DNA of 64,000 nucleotides, taken from Lentzea tibetensis. Its GTDB lineage: Bacteria > Actinomycetota > Actinomycetes > Mycobacteriales > Pseudonocardiaceae. Of the stretch, positions 1 through 7,876 are shown one piece after another (position 1 is the first letter of the stretch; each line of letters begins with the position of its first letter). Position numbers and translations under genes: made by a program. Under the pieces are notes generated by a model. The model ran no database searches, was not told the DNA's origin, and saw only the letters and a list, made by a program, of their open reading frames with translations. Where the stretch lies: assembly GCF_007845675.1 (NCBI RefSeq), contig NZ_VOBR01000001.1:248001-312000 (forward strand). Direction: 5' to 3'.

Positions 1-647
1 AGCAGTCCCGCGATCTCGCCGTCGTTCCGGATCGCGTGCATGGTCCTGGTGAGCCGAATGGCCTCGCCGGCCAGGTCGTTCCTGACGGCCGTGTAGCCCT
101 CGTTGAAGATCAGGTACAGCACGTGCAGGACGGTGCGCAGCCGTTCCGGCAGCTCTTGTTCCGGCGGCAGGACGAACTTCGCGCCTCTGATCTTCTGCTT
201 GGCGCGGCTGATGCGCTGGGCCATGGTGGCTTCGGGGACGAGGAACGCCTGCGCGATCTCGGTGGTGGTGAGGCCGCCGACCGCCCGGAGCGTCAGCCCG
301 ATCTGGGACGCGGGCGTGAGGTCGGGGTGGCAGCACAACATCAGGAGGGTCAGCGTGTCGTCCTGATCGCTGACCTCCGGCTGTTCCTCCTGGGCCGCGT
401 TCATTTCGCGCCTGCGTTGCGCGGTCTCGCTGCGGATCTGGTCGATCATGCGCCGGTTGGCGACCGTGACGAGCCAGCCGTCCGGCCGGTCGGGGATGCC
501 TTGCTCCGGCCACTGCACAGCCGCCGCGAGCAGTGCTTCCTGCACCGCGTCCTCGGCGTGCTCGAAGTCGCCGTACTTGCGCACGACCGCCGCGAGGACC
601 TGCGGCGCCAGCCGGCGCAGCAGGTCCTCGATCTCGCGCCCGGTCAC
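1..647 (-). CDS. ECF RNA polymerase sigma factor, SigJ/DUF6596 type (3' part outside window)
   Basis: Directs RNA polymerase to an alternative promoter set. The visible 215 residues contain sigma region 2 (YGDFEHAEDAVQEALLAA), the DRPDGWLVTVANRRMID stretch, the family hallmark LLMLCCHPDLTP, the region 4 helix-turn-helix (TEIAQAFLVPEATMAQRISRAKQKIR) and the start of the C-terminal extension (VLYLIFNEGYTAV). The family is usually about 400 residues, so about half lies beyond the left edge. The GTG start overlaps the stop of the upstream YCII gene as GTGA, so the two are translationally coupled. Identity as an ECF sigma factor is firm; its signal and regulon are unknown. Confidence 0.92.
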   Translation of the reverse strand, partial: MTGREIEDLLRRLAPQVLAAVVRKYGDFEHAEDAVQEALLAAAVQWPEQGIPDRPDGWLVTVANRRMIDQIRSETAQRRREMNAAQEEQPEVSDQDDTLTLLMLCCHPDLTPASQIGLTLRAVGGLTTTEIAQAFLVPEATMAQRISRAKQKIRGAKFVLPPEQELPERLRTVLHVLYLIFNEGYTAVRNDLAGEAIRLTRTMHAIRNDGEIAGL

Positions 648-1039
648 ACGTCCTGACCGGAGAAGTCCATGATCGGCCGCACCACCACCGGCCCGAACCT
701 GGCGTCCGGGAACCGCGCGGCGATCTCCACGGCCCGTTCCGGGGTCTCGCAGTCGACGATGAAGTAGCCCGCCATCTGCTCCTTGGCCTCGCCGTACGGG
801 CCGTCCGTCGTGACCGGCACCTTGTTGTGGACCCGGACCGTCCTGGTGGTGATCGGGTCGGCCAGCGCCTGCCCCTCCACCAGCTCGCCCGACTCGGCGA
901 TCTCGGCGAAGAGCGCCTCCTCACCCGCGACCATCTCGTCGCGCTCGGCCTGGGTCATGGCCTCGGCTTCCTCGGTGTTGAGGAAGACCGGGTGGCCCCA
1001 GGTGCGCGGGTTGCTGTAGATCATGATCAGGTACTTCAC
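644..1039 (-). CDS. YCII-related (DGPF) domain protein
   Basis: Small protein of 131 residues that begins VKYLIMIYSNPRTW and carries the conserved DGPYGEAKEQMAGYFIVDCE core of the YCII/DGPF domain. Such proteins nearly always sit next to SigJ-type ECF sigma factors, as here; they have a dimeric ferredoxin-like fold with no settled enzymatic role. The GTG start was chosen because AAGGAG lies 5 nt before it and the conserved KYL(I/L)MI sequence starts there; a much longer upstream reading frame is antisense to the next gene. Probably modulates or is functionally linked to the downstream sigma factor (inference). Confidence 0.88.
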   Translation of the reverse strand: MKYLIMIYSNPRTWGHPVFLNTEEAEAMTQAERDEMVAGEEALFAEIAESGELVEGQALADPITTRTVRVHNKVPVTTDGPYGEAKEQMAGYFIVDCETPERAVEIAARFPDARFGPVVVRPIMDFSGQDV

Positions 1040-1147
1040 GTCGGCTCCTTCTCGATCTGCCCAGCGTTTCGCATCGAGGTCGGAGCCGCGCGCCCAGGCT
1101 CGACATGGCTGCGGCGCGGGTGCGGCTTCACGGGCTGCGTCCGCCCG

Positions 1148-1153
1148 TACCCT
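1148..1153 (+). promoter_or_regulatory. -10 element for leaderless mRNA (TACCCT)
   Basis: TACCCT lies 7 nt before the ATG of the small membrane protein, with no Shine-Dalgarno sequence between. This matches the TANNNT plus 6-8 nt geometry of actinobacterial leaderless promoters and repeats at several other genes in the window. Confidence 0.5.
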
Positions 1154-1160
1154 CTGCGCA

Positions 1161-1529
1161 ATGGACAGGAAGCACATCGTCTGCGCGCTGACGTTCGGCG
1201 TACTGGCACTCCAGACCGCGGCGACCCTCATCTGGCCGAGCACCCCGACGCTCACCGGCGTGGCACTGGCCATCAACGCGGCGGCAGCGGTGTCCACGAC
1301 CCTCTTCCTGCGCCGCCCCGCACACGCCCCGTGGCTCGTGATCGCCTGGTGCGCGAGCTTCTTCGGCTGGCACGTGCTCGGCCTCGGCACGCTCGCCGAC
1401 TGGTGGACCCCGGACCTCGCGGCCGTGTTCGGCATCGCGAGGAGCCTCGAGCTGTCGATCGCCTACCAGGCGGTCGCGACCACCCTGGCGGCCTTCGCCG
1501 TCCACCTGGCGCTCCCCAGGAAGGCATGA
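1161..1529 (+). CDS. small integral membrane protein, unknown function
   Basis: Protein of 122 residues with about four hydrophobic segments: around 5-25 (ALTFGVLALQTAATLIW), 32-50 (TGVALAINAAAAVSTTLFL), 56-80 (WLVIAWCASFFGWHVLGLG) and 95-117. It divergently faces the YCII/sigma pair. The ATG has no ribosome binding site but TACCCT ends 7 nt upstream, the pattern of a leaderless transcript. I do not recognise a family; similar small four-helix proteins often adjoin ECF sigma genes. Coding nature is supported by GC3 bias. Confidence 0.7.
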   Translation: MDRKHIVCALTFGVLALQTAATLIWPSTPTLTGVALAINAAAAVSTTLFLRRPAHAPWLVIAWCASFFGWHVLGLGTLADWWTPDLAAVFGIARSLELSIAYQAVATTLAAFAVHLALPRKA

Positions 1530-1633
1530 GCGAGCACCGAAACGGACTACGGCATTCGACCAACAGATGTAACGCAGGTCACACCTCGCGACGACGGACT
1601 TGTGCGGGCTTTCCACATGCATGGAGGCAGCAC

Positions 1634-3223
1634 ATGTCCCTACGTCCATGGCGCCGCGCCGCCGTCACAGCCGCATTGGTGCTGATCACACCGGTCGCAC
1701 TGGCCGATCCGGCGCTCGCCGACCCCACCAACAACTCCCCCGCCAAGCTCACCAAGGCGGTCACTCTCAACGGGGTGCTGGGCCACCTCAGGGCCTTCCA
1801 GGCCATCTCCGACACCCACGGCGACCGGGCCGCGGGCAGGCCGGGGTTCCGCGCATCGGTCGACTACGTGGTCGACAAGCTCCGCAGGGCTGGCTACCAG
1901 CCGACCGTGCAGGAGTTCGAGTTCGCGTACCTCGAGGACAACTCCGCGCTGGAGCGGCTCTCCCCCACGCCGAAGCACTACCGGCAGAACCTCGACTTCG
2001 TCCGCAACGCCTTCACCCCGACCTTCCTCGGTGAGGCGACCGGCACCCTCTACCCCGTGGACGTGGTGCTCCCGCCGGGCGCCGTGCCGAACACGAGCAC
2101 CAGCGGGTGCGAGGCCGCGGACTTCGCGGGCTTCCCGGCGGGCGGCATCGCGTTGATCCAGCGCGGTAGCTGCAACTTCTCGCTCAAGGCGCTCAACGCG
2201 CAGGCCGCGGGCGCGGCGGGCGTGGTCTTCTTCAACGAGGGCCAGCCGGGTCGCACCGACATCATCTTCACGATCGGCGACACGCCGGGACTCGCCATCC
2301 CGGTGGTCGCCGCGACGTTCGCGGTCGGCGCCGAACTGGCCGTCGGCAACCCGATCGTCAAGGTGAAGGTGGACTTCTTCGAGGACACGCGCACCGCGTG
2401 GAACGTCTTCGCCGAGTCGGAGAAGGGCAACCCGAACAACGTCGTGATGGCGGGCGCCCACCTCGACAGCGTCCAGAACGGGCCGGGGATCAACGACAAC
2501 GGGACCGGTTCCGCCACGGTGCTCGAGGTCGCGATCCAGATGTCGAAGGTGAAGCCGAACTCGAAGGTCCGGTTCGCCTGGTGGGGCGCCGAGGAGGACG
2601 GGCTGCTCGGGTCGGACCACTACGTCGCCACGTTGCCGCAGGCGGAGCGGGACAAGATCGCGCTGTACCTGAACTTCGACATGGTCGGGTCGCCGAACTA
2701 CTTCTTCGGCATCTACGACGGCGACAACTCGGGTGGCACCGCACCGCCTGACTTCATCCCGCCCGGCTCGGCGCAGATCGAGGACGTCTTCGAGAAGTTC
2801 TACGCGGGCCGCGGCCAGCCGATGGACGACACGCCGTTCGACGGCCGTTCGGACTACGGGCCGTTCATCGCCGTCGGCATTCCCGCCGGTGGCCTGTTCA
2901 CCGGAGCCGAAGGCGTGAAGACCGCCGACCAGGCGACCAGGTACGGCGGTGTGGCCGGCGCGGCGTACGACCCGTGCTACCACCAGCCGTGCGACAGCTT
3001 CACGCCCGTCGCCGACGGCGCGGACGCGGCGCTGTACGCGCAGCTCGACGCGGCGTACGACCTGCGCGGCAACCTCAACGCGCACGCGCTCGACGTCAAC
3101 GCCGACGCCATCGCCACCGCGGTGATCACGTTCGCCTTCGACACGTCGGCCGTGAACGGGGTGCGCGCTCCCGGAAAGTCCCACGGGGCCCCGAAGAGCG
3201 CATCCGCGAAAGCCGCCGCCTGA
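1634..3223 (+). CDS. secreted M28 family zinc aminopeptidase with PA domain
   Basis: Extracellular metallo-aminopeptidase related to the Streptomyces griseus enzyme; releases N-terminal amino acids from peptides. A signal peptide (RPWRRAAVTAALVLITPVAL, cleavage near ALADP) is followed by a protease-associated domain at about 130-260 (GCEAADFAGFPAGGIALIQR) and the M28 catalytic domain at about 265-510. Zinc and catalytic residues are visible in AGAHLDSV, NDNGTGSA, WWGAEEDG, NFDMVGSPN and CYHQPCD. At 529 residues it is a little longer than the S. griseus precursor. The start has GGAGG 6 nt upstream. It stands alone and is followed by a strong hairpin terminator. Confidence 0.93.
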   Translation: MSLRPWRRAAVTAALVLITPVALADPALADPTNNSPAKLTKAVTLNGVLGHLRAFQAISDTHGDRAAGRPGFRASVDYVVDKLRRAGYQPTVQEFEFAYLEDNSALERLSPTPKHYRQNLDFVRNAFTPTFLGEATGTLYPVDVVLPPGAVPNTSTSGCEAADFAGFPAGGIALIQRGSCNFSLKALNAQAAGAAGVVFFNEGQPGRTDIIFTIGDTPGLAIPVVAATFAVGAELAVGNPIVKVKVDFFEDTRTAWNVFAESEKGNPNNVVMAGAHLDSVQNGPGINDNGTGSATVLEVAIQMSKVKPNSKVRFAWWGAEEDGLLGSDHYVATLPQAERDKIALYLNFDMVGSPNYFFGIYDGDNSGGTAPPDFIPPGSAQIEDVFEKFYAGRGQPMDDTPFDGRSDYGPFIAVGIPAGGLFTGAEGVKTADQATRYGGVAGAAYDPCYHQPCDSFTPVADGADAALYAQLDAAYDLRGNLNAHALDVNADAIATAVITFAFDTSAVNGVRAPGKSHGAPKSASAKAAA

Positions 3224-3228
3224 GAAAA

Positions 3229-3261
3229 GCCAGGCGTGCCCGCCAGATGGGCACGCCTGGC
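3229..3261 (+). terminator. hairpin terminator after the aminopeptidase gene
   Basis: A 13-bp perfect stem (gccaggcgtgccc pairing with gggcacgcctggc) with a 7-nt loop starts 5 bases after the stop codon of the peptidase gene. There is no strong T run, as is common for actinomycete terminators. Confidence 0.75.
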
Positions 3262-3287
3262 GCCCACAACTCGTAGATACTGGTGCC

Positions 3288-4046
3288 GTGCCGCGCGCCA
3301 AGCACGACCTCGACCCGTCGACGGACATGCCGACGGAGCTGTTGCTCGACCGCCCCAAGGGCGGCCAGCTCGGCGAGATACTCGAGAACCTCGTCATCGC
3401 GCTCGGACCAGGCGTGCTGCTGCCGTCGGAACGGGTGCTGGCCGACCGGTACGCCGTGGCCAGGATGACGGTGCGCCAAGAGCTTTCGCGGCTCGCGGCG
3501 GACGGCGTGGTCGTGCGCAGGCCGCGGCTCGGCACGTTCACCGCCGAACCCAAGACCGCGCAGGTCGACCTGGTCACCTCGTTCTCCGGCTACGCCCGGC
3601 AGCACGGCATGACGCCGGGCGCGAAGGTGCTCAACGCGGACGTGGAGCTGGCGTCGGCGCGGCTGGCGGACCTGCTGGAGGTATCCGTTGGGCGGCCGTT
3701 GATGCGGCTGGTCCGGCTCCGCACCGCGGACGGCGTGCCGATGGCGATCGAACGCACTTACCTTTCGGTGGACCGGTTTCCCGGCATCACCGAGCTCGAC
3801 TGGTCGAGCCGGTCGCTGTACCAGGAGCTGGTGCAGCGCTGGGGGGTGAAGGTCGAGACGACGAGCGCGCGGATCTCGGCGGTGCTGCCGGAGCAGGACG
3901 AGGCCAAGCTGCTGCAGATCCCCCGCACCCAGCCGTGCTTCGTCATCGAGGGCACGCCCCGCGACTCGACCGGCCTCGTCGTCGAGACCGGTCGGTCGAT
4001 CTACCGGGCCGACCGGTACGAGGTGATCACGCAGGTGCAGCACTGA
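3288..4046 (+). CDS. GntR-family (HutC/DasR-type) transcriptional regulator
   Basis: DNA-binding repressor of 252 residues. The winged helix occupies about 25-85 (LLPSERVLADRYAVARMTVR, then LAADGVVVRRPRLGTF) and a UTRA effector domain of about 140 residues follows, the arrangement of HutC/DasR regulators that sense sugar phosphates or amino sugars. It lies next to, and converges with, a mannose-family PTS operon; a 16-bp DasR-like palindrome in the PTS promoter is its likely target. Start is a GTG without a ribosome site; GATACT lies 6 nt before it, suggesting a leaderless mRNA. An ATACTGG half-site in that promoter could mean autoregulation (inference). Confidence 0.9.
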   Translation: MPRAKHDLDPSTDMPTELLLDRPKGGQLGEILENLVIALGPGVLLPSERVLADRYAVARMTVRQELSRLAADGVVVRRPRLGTFTAEPKTAQVDLVTSFSGYARQHGMTPGAKVLNADVELASARLADLLEVSVGRPLMRLVRLRTADGVPMAIERTYLSVDRFPGITELDWSSRSLYQELVQRWGVKVETTSARISAVLPEQDEAKLLQIPRTQPCFVIEGTPRDSTGLVVETGRSIYRADRYEVITQVQH

Positions 4047-5307
4047 GTCGAGCGCTGTGCAGCAGCTGCACCGACTGCTCGACCAGCAGCTCCCCCGCGT
4101 CCGCGTCGAACAGGCTCACCAGCGCCTCGTACAGCTGGCGCTCGTGGCCGTCCGCGTCGGCGACGTAGCCGAAGTAGCCGTCGCTGTAGCCGACGACCCT
4201 GGTGACGGGGAACGGGCTCGTGGCACGAATCCGCAGTCCCAGTGAGCCGAACAGCTCCACCGGCAGGTGCACCCACGCGACCTCGCCGAGCGTCACCACG
4301 CTCAGCGGCAGGTCCAGTGTCGCGGGCAGGTCGGCCGGTGCCAGCGCCGCCAGCGCACGCGCACCTTCGAGTCGCGTCTGGTTGATGCGGCCCGCCGGGG
4401 TGTCCGCCGCCAGGCCCGCGCACGCCATCAGCGGATGCATCGCGGTCGCGGGCGGCACCTGCCGCACGGGCAGCGTGACCGTCTTCCGGTGCACCGAAGG
4501 CACGACCGCGGGCAGTGGTGAGCCGTGCGCCAGTCCGGTGAGGATCGTGGTGGCCAGCAACCCGCCGATCCGGTCGACCTCGCCGTGTTCACGGCTCTGC
4601 CGGATGAACCGCGGGCTCGCGTCCCCCGCCGCGCCCTGCAGGAACCCGATGACCGCGGCGGGCAGCGCCTTCGACAACGCCGCACGCGCGGCACCCGGCC
4701 AGTCCGCCGACCACGCCAGGTTCTCCGGGCCCAGCACGGTCGGGTGGCTGGCGTAGTCGAACAGCAGGCCGTCGATCGAATCTCCGGCACCACGAACCGC
4801 GAGCACGCCGGTCGTGTTGTCGTGCGGGCCGTCCGGGCGGTTGCGGTTCGTGCCGACGCCACTCGTCGACACGTCGCACCAGGACAGCGTCACGGGTCTG
4901 CGCAGGCCCGGCAGCTCGGCGAGCGCCGAGTCGACGCGGACCAGCAGGGTGGCGACGAGGCCGTCGTCGCGTCCGCCGGGCAGCGACGGGTGCAGCCTGC
5001 GGGTCCAGCCCATCGGCGCGGCGTGGGTGTGCGAGGCGCAGACGACGACGCGGTCCGCCGGGATGCCGAGCCGGGTCGAGGCGCTGCTCGCCAGCAGCCC
5101 CACCAGTTCGGCGTCGACGGCGAGCGAGTCGAGGCTCAGCCACAGCACACCCGGATCGTCGGCCGTGCTCAGCCAGAACGCGCTGACCTCCAGCGCGTCG
5201 TGCGAGTGCGTTGCCTTGCTGGTGCCCCTGGCGACGTAGCCGCCCATCGGGAACCCGGCGGGCGGCGTGACGTTCGCCCGCGTTCCCGCGAACAGCAGCT
5301 CAGCCAT
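4027..5307 (-). CDS. neutral/alkaline ceramidase-like hydrolase, cytoplasmic
   Basis: Protein of 426 residues resembling the N-terminal domain of neutral/alkaline non-lysosomal ceramidase: an ITPP-like start (ANVTPPAGFPMGGY), VVVCASHTHAAP with the histidines expected to bind zinc, DYASHPTVLGPENL, and QGAAGDASPR. There is no signal peptide, so it probably works in the cytoplasm. It is the last gene of the PTS operon and overlaps the IIA gene by 8 nt, so its substrate is probably the imported phospho-sugar derivative or an N-acyl/ester conjugate of it rather than ceramide; this is inference. Its 3' end overlaps the convergent gntR gene by 20 bp. Confidence 0.75.
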   Translation of the reverse strand: MAELLFAGTRANVTPPAGFPMGGYVARGTSKATHSHDALEVSAFWLSTADDPGVLWLSLDSLAVDAELVGLLASSASTRLGIPADRVVVCASHTHAAPMGWTRRLHPSLPGGRDDGLVATLLVRVDSALAELPGLRRPVTLSWCDVSTSGVGTNRNRPDGPHDNTTGVLAVRGAGDSIDGLLFDYASHPTVLGPENLAWSADWPGAARAALSKALPAAVIGFLQGAAGDASPRFIRQSREHGEVDRIGGLLATTILTGLAHGSPLPAVVPSVHRKTVTLPVRQVPPATAMHPLMACAGLAADTPAGRINQTRLEGARALAALAPADLPATLDLPLSVVTLGEVAWVHLPVELFGSLGLRIRATSPFPVTRVVGYSDGYFGYVADADGHERQLYEALVSLFDADAGELLVEQSVQLLHSARLSAAPA

Positions 5308-5704
5308 CGGTCGCCCTCGACATCAGGCTCACGTGCATGATCCCGCCGCGGCCGGCGTTCAGCGCGACCTCGGCGAGCTCCGCCGCGGTCGCGGCCCTGC
5401 TGGTGAGCACCTCGACGAGCATCGGCAGGTTCATCCCGGTGAGCACCTCGACGTTGTCCCGCAACGAGGCCACGACCGCGGCGACGTTGTGCGGCGTGCC
5501 GCCGAAGACGTCGGTCAGCACGACGGCCTCGCCGCCCCCGTCCAGTACCCGGACGAGCTCGTCGCGCAAACCCTCCGGCGCCATCTCGGGCGGCAGCTCC
5601 ACGGCGTGCAGCCTCGACTGCGCGCCGAGGATCAGCTCGACCGCGTCGCGCACCCCGCTCGGCAACGCGCCGTGCCCGACGAGAACCACTTGCGGCGCAG
5701 TCAC
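5300..5704 (-). CDS. PTS system mannose-family IIA component
   Basis: Phosphocarrier of 134 residues that takes phosphate from HPr and passes it to IIB. The start of the fold reads APQVVLVGHGALPSG, with His11 the expected phosphorylation site; VVLTDVFGGTPHNVA and LTGMNLPMLVEVL are typical of EIIA-Man. The GTG start overlaps the IID stop as GTGA, showing coupling. General PTS proteins (EI, HPr) are not in the window. Confidence 0.92.
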   Translation of the reverse strand: MTAPQVVLVGHGALPSGVRDAVELILGAQSRLHAVELPPEMAPEGLRDELVRVLDGGGEAVVLTDVFGGTPHNVAAVVASLRDNVEVLTGMNLPMLVEVLTSRAATAAELAEVALNAGRGGIMHVSLMSRATDG

Positions 5705-6549
5705 TTCGGCACCTCCGGCAGCGCGGGAGCGAACCAGCCGAGCCAGCCGAGCAACAACCCGATGGCGGCCACGATCGAGATGATCCAGACCAGCTTGAGG
5801 CGGAACTTCTTGATCAGCAGATAGGTCCCGGCCGTCACGAGCACGGGCAGCAGGAACGGCAGCACCGCGTCCAGCTGCTCCTGGACCTTGATCTCCTGCA
5901 CGGTGCTCGTGCCCTGCACGTCGACCTGCTGCCGGTAGGTCAGCGTGGTCACGATCTTGACGATCGACGGGATGAACCCGCCGAGCACGATGAGCCCGAG
6001 CACCGTGGCGCCCTCGGTGAGCCTCGTCAGCGCACCGGTCGCGAGCCGCGCGGCCAGCTTCGAGCCCTGCTGGTAGGCCCACACGAACTGCCAGCGCCGC
6101 ACCGCGAAGTAGGGCACGAGCACCATGACCGCGGTGAAGATCGGGCCGAAGATGCTGCCCTGCAACGCCCACGACGCGCCGATCGTGAAGATGATGCTGT
6201 TGTACAGCGCGAAGGTGATCGTGTCGCCGACGCCGGCGAGCGGCCCCATCAAGGCGACTTTCAGGCTGTGCGCCGAGGACTTCGCCCCGGCCTCCTCCAT
6301 CGCGACGGCCGCGCCGAGCACCAGCGGTCCGCCGATGAACGGCGAGGTGTTGAAGAACTGCAGATGCCGCTTCAACGCCGTCGAGTAGTCCGCGGGGTCC
6401 GGGTTCAGCCTGCGCAGCACGGGTTCGATGGCGTAGCAGAAGCCGAGCGCCTGCATGCGTTCGTAGTTCCAGGAGATCTGGAACGACCAGAAGTACCGCC
6501 AGAAGGCGCGGTTGAGGTCCGCGCGCGTCACCGCGTTCTCAGTGGACAT
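5701..6549 (-). CDS. PTS system mannose-family IID membrane component
   Basis: Membrane subunit of 282 residues of a mannose/fructose/sorbose/N-acetylgalactosamine-type permease. Diagnostic stretches are RAFWRYFWSFQISWNYERMQ, NTSPFIGGPLVLG, MGPLAGVGDTITFAL and a C-terminal membrane anchor. With IIC it forms the sugar channel. It overlaps the upstream IIC gene by 11 nt and the IIA gene by 4 nt, so the operon is tightly coupled. Confidence 0.95.
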   Translation of the reverse strand: MSTENAVTRADLNRAFWRYFWSFQISWNYERMQALGFCYAIEPVLRRLNPDPADYSTALKRHLQFFNTSPFIGGPLVLGAAVAMEEAGAKSSAHSLKVALMGPLAGVGDTITFALYNSIIFTIGASWALQGSIFGPIFTAVMVLVPYFAVRRWQFVWAYQQGSKLAARLATGALTRLTEGATVLGLIVLGGFIPSIVKIVTTLTYRQQVDVQGTSTVQEIKVQEQLDAVLPFLLPVLVTAGTYLLIKKFRLKLVWIISIVAAIGLLLGWLGWFAPALPEVPK

Positions 6550-7297
6550 CGGCGGTCTCCTCGCGCTTGCGCAGCGCCATGTACATACCTGCGATCGCCA
6601 GCCCGAACAGGGCGATGCCGAACAGCGGAACCTTGAGGTAGGCGAACAGGACGTAGCCGAGGATCGGCAGGTACCAGTACTGGCGCAGCGGCATCACGGT
6701 GAGCAGCAACCCGAAACCCACTGCGGGCAGAAGAGATCCGGCGAGCGCCATGCCCGTCGTGAAACCCTCGGGGATCGACTGCGTGATCTTCTGCACCACC
6801 CCGGTCGACGCCGCCCACGCGGCGAGGAACGTCGGGATCGCGCGGACCGCCGCCCACGGCGTGAACGCGGTCCAGTGCATCAGCGCTATCCCCCGCGCGT
6901 TGCCTTCGTCCGCGTAGCGATCCGCGCGGTGCAACCAGAACGCCGGCAGGAACCGGCCGATCGGGTCGAGCGCGGCGAGCAGCAGCGCGGCGGGCAGGCC
7001 GACGCCGAGCCCGAGCGCGACCTGTTCGGACAGCGGCGCCGTCGTCGACGCGGCCAGTGCCGTGCCGACGATCGCACCCGTCTGGTAGTCGGGAATCGTT
7101 GCGCCGCCGTAGGTGTAGACGCCGAGCGCGGTCAGTTCGAGCGTCGCGCCGATCGCCATGCCGAGCACCGGCTGGCCCACGATGAGGCCGGCGAGCGTCC
7201 CGCCGATGAGCGGCCGGTTCGCGAAGATCAGGTTGGGTCCGAGAGCGTCGTAGATGCATGCGATGCTGAGCAGGGTCAGCAATATCGCGACCAGCAC
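6539..7297 (-). CDS. PTS system mannose-family IIC membrane component
   Basis: Polytopic permease subunit of 252 residues. NRPLIGGTLAGLIVGQPVLG followed by GATLELTALGVYTYGGATIP matches the conserved N-terminal half of the PTS sorbose-specific IIC family; seven or so further hydrophobic segments follow. Together with IID it carries the sugar across the membrane while IIB phosphorylates it. Ten bases separate it from the IIB gene. Confidence 0.95.
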   Translation of the reverse strand: MLVAILLTLLSIACIYDALGPNLIFANRPLIGGTLAGLIVGQPVLGMAIGATLELTALGVYTYGGATIPDYQTGAIVGTALAASTTAPLSEQVALGLGVGLPAALLLAALDPIGRFLPAFWLHRADRYADEGNARGIALMHWTAFTPWAAVRAIPTFLAAWAASTGVVQKITQSIPEGFTTGMALAGSLLPAVGFGLLLTVMPLRQYWYLPILGYVLFAYLKVPLFGIALFGLAIAGMYMALRKREETADVH

Positions 7298-7307
7298 GTT
7301 GTTCCCC

Positions 7308-7799
7308 TCACAACGATTTCTTGGCCAGGAGCCCGATGAAGTCGACCGGGCGATCAGTGGGCATGAGCTGCGAGAAGACCGGCACGCCGGACTCGGCGAG
7401 CGCGCGGTACCCGGCGGCTTGCTCCTTGGTGACGGCGACGGACCGGGTGACCATCACGAACTCGGTCCCCGGCTCCGGCGCGGCGTTGCCGACGGTGACC
7501 GACGCGGCAGGCAGGCCCTCAGCCATGAGCTGGAAGGCATCCTCTGCCTGCCGCGCGATCACCATCACCCGCTCCCCCCGAAGCGGGTCGCGGCAGAACT
7601 TCACCGCGTCGGTGATGCTCAGCACCGCAGTCGGCACCCCTCGAGCCGACTGTGGCAGCAGCATCCGCTGGAACTCGTCGAGCGCGACCTCGTCGTTGGC
7701 CACGACGAGACGTTCGACGTCCAGGTAGCCGACCCAGGCCAAGGTGACCTGACCGTGGATCAGCCTGTTGTCGACGCGGAGCTGGATGACCCCCACCAT
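7308..7799 (-). CDS. PTS system mannose-family IIB component
   Basis: Cytoplasmic phosphotransfer domain of 163 residues; the active-site histidine is His15 in LRVDNRLIHGQV, the signature of PTS IIB-Man, followed by LVVANDEVALDEFQRMLLPQ. It is the first gene of the operon IIB-IIC-IID-IIA-hydrolase. The ATG is preceded by GAGGGGGG. About 32 bp upstream is a DasR-like palindrome overlapping the likely promoter, so transcription is probably repressed by the neighbouring GntR protein and induced by the substrate. Confidence 0.95.
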   Translation of the reverse strand: MVGVIQLRVDNRLIHGQVTLAWVGYLDVERLVVANDEVALDEFQRMLLPQSARGVPTAVLSITDAVKFCRDPLRGERVMVIARQAEDAFQLMAEGLPAASVTVGNAAPEPGTEFVMVTRSVAVTKEQAAGYRALAESGVPVFSQLMPTDRPVDFIGLLAKKSL

Positions 7800-7830
7800 C
7801 GCCCCCCTCGTCGAGCGTTTGCACACCGAC

Positions 7831-7852
7831 AATACTGGGCTAGACCAGTATT
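7831..7852. promoter_or_regulatory. dre-like GntR/DasR operator
   Basis: A perfect 8-bp inverted repeat (aatactgg, spacer gctaga, ccagtatt). The central 16 bases actgggctagaccagt differ by one base from the DasR responsive element core ACTGGTCTAGACCAGT known from Streptomyces. It lies between the PTS IIB gene and the divergent repeat-protein gene, so one site may control both. The likely binder is the GntR/UTRA protein encoded at 3288-4046 or a chromosomal DasR. Confidence 0.8.
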
Positions 7853-7876
7853 TGTCACCGGTTTGTTCCAACTCCG

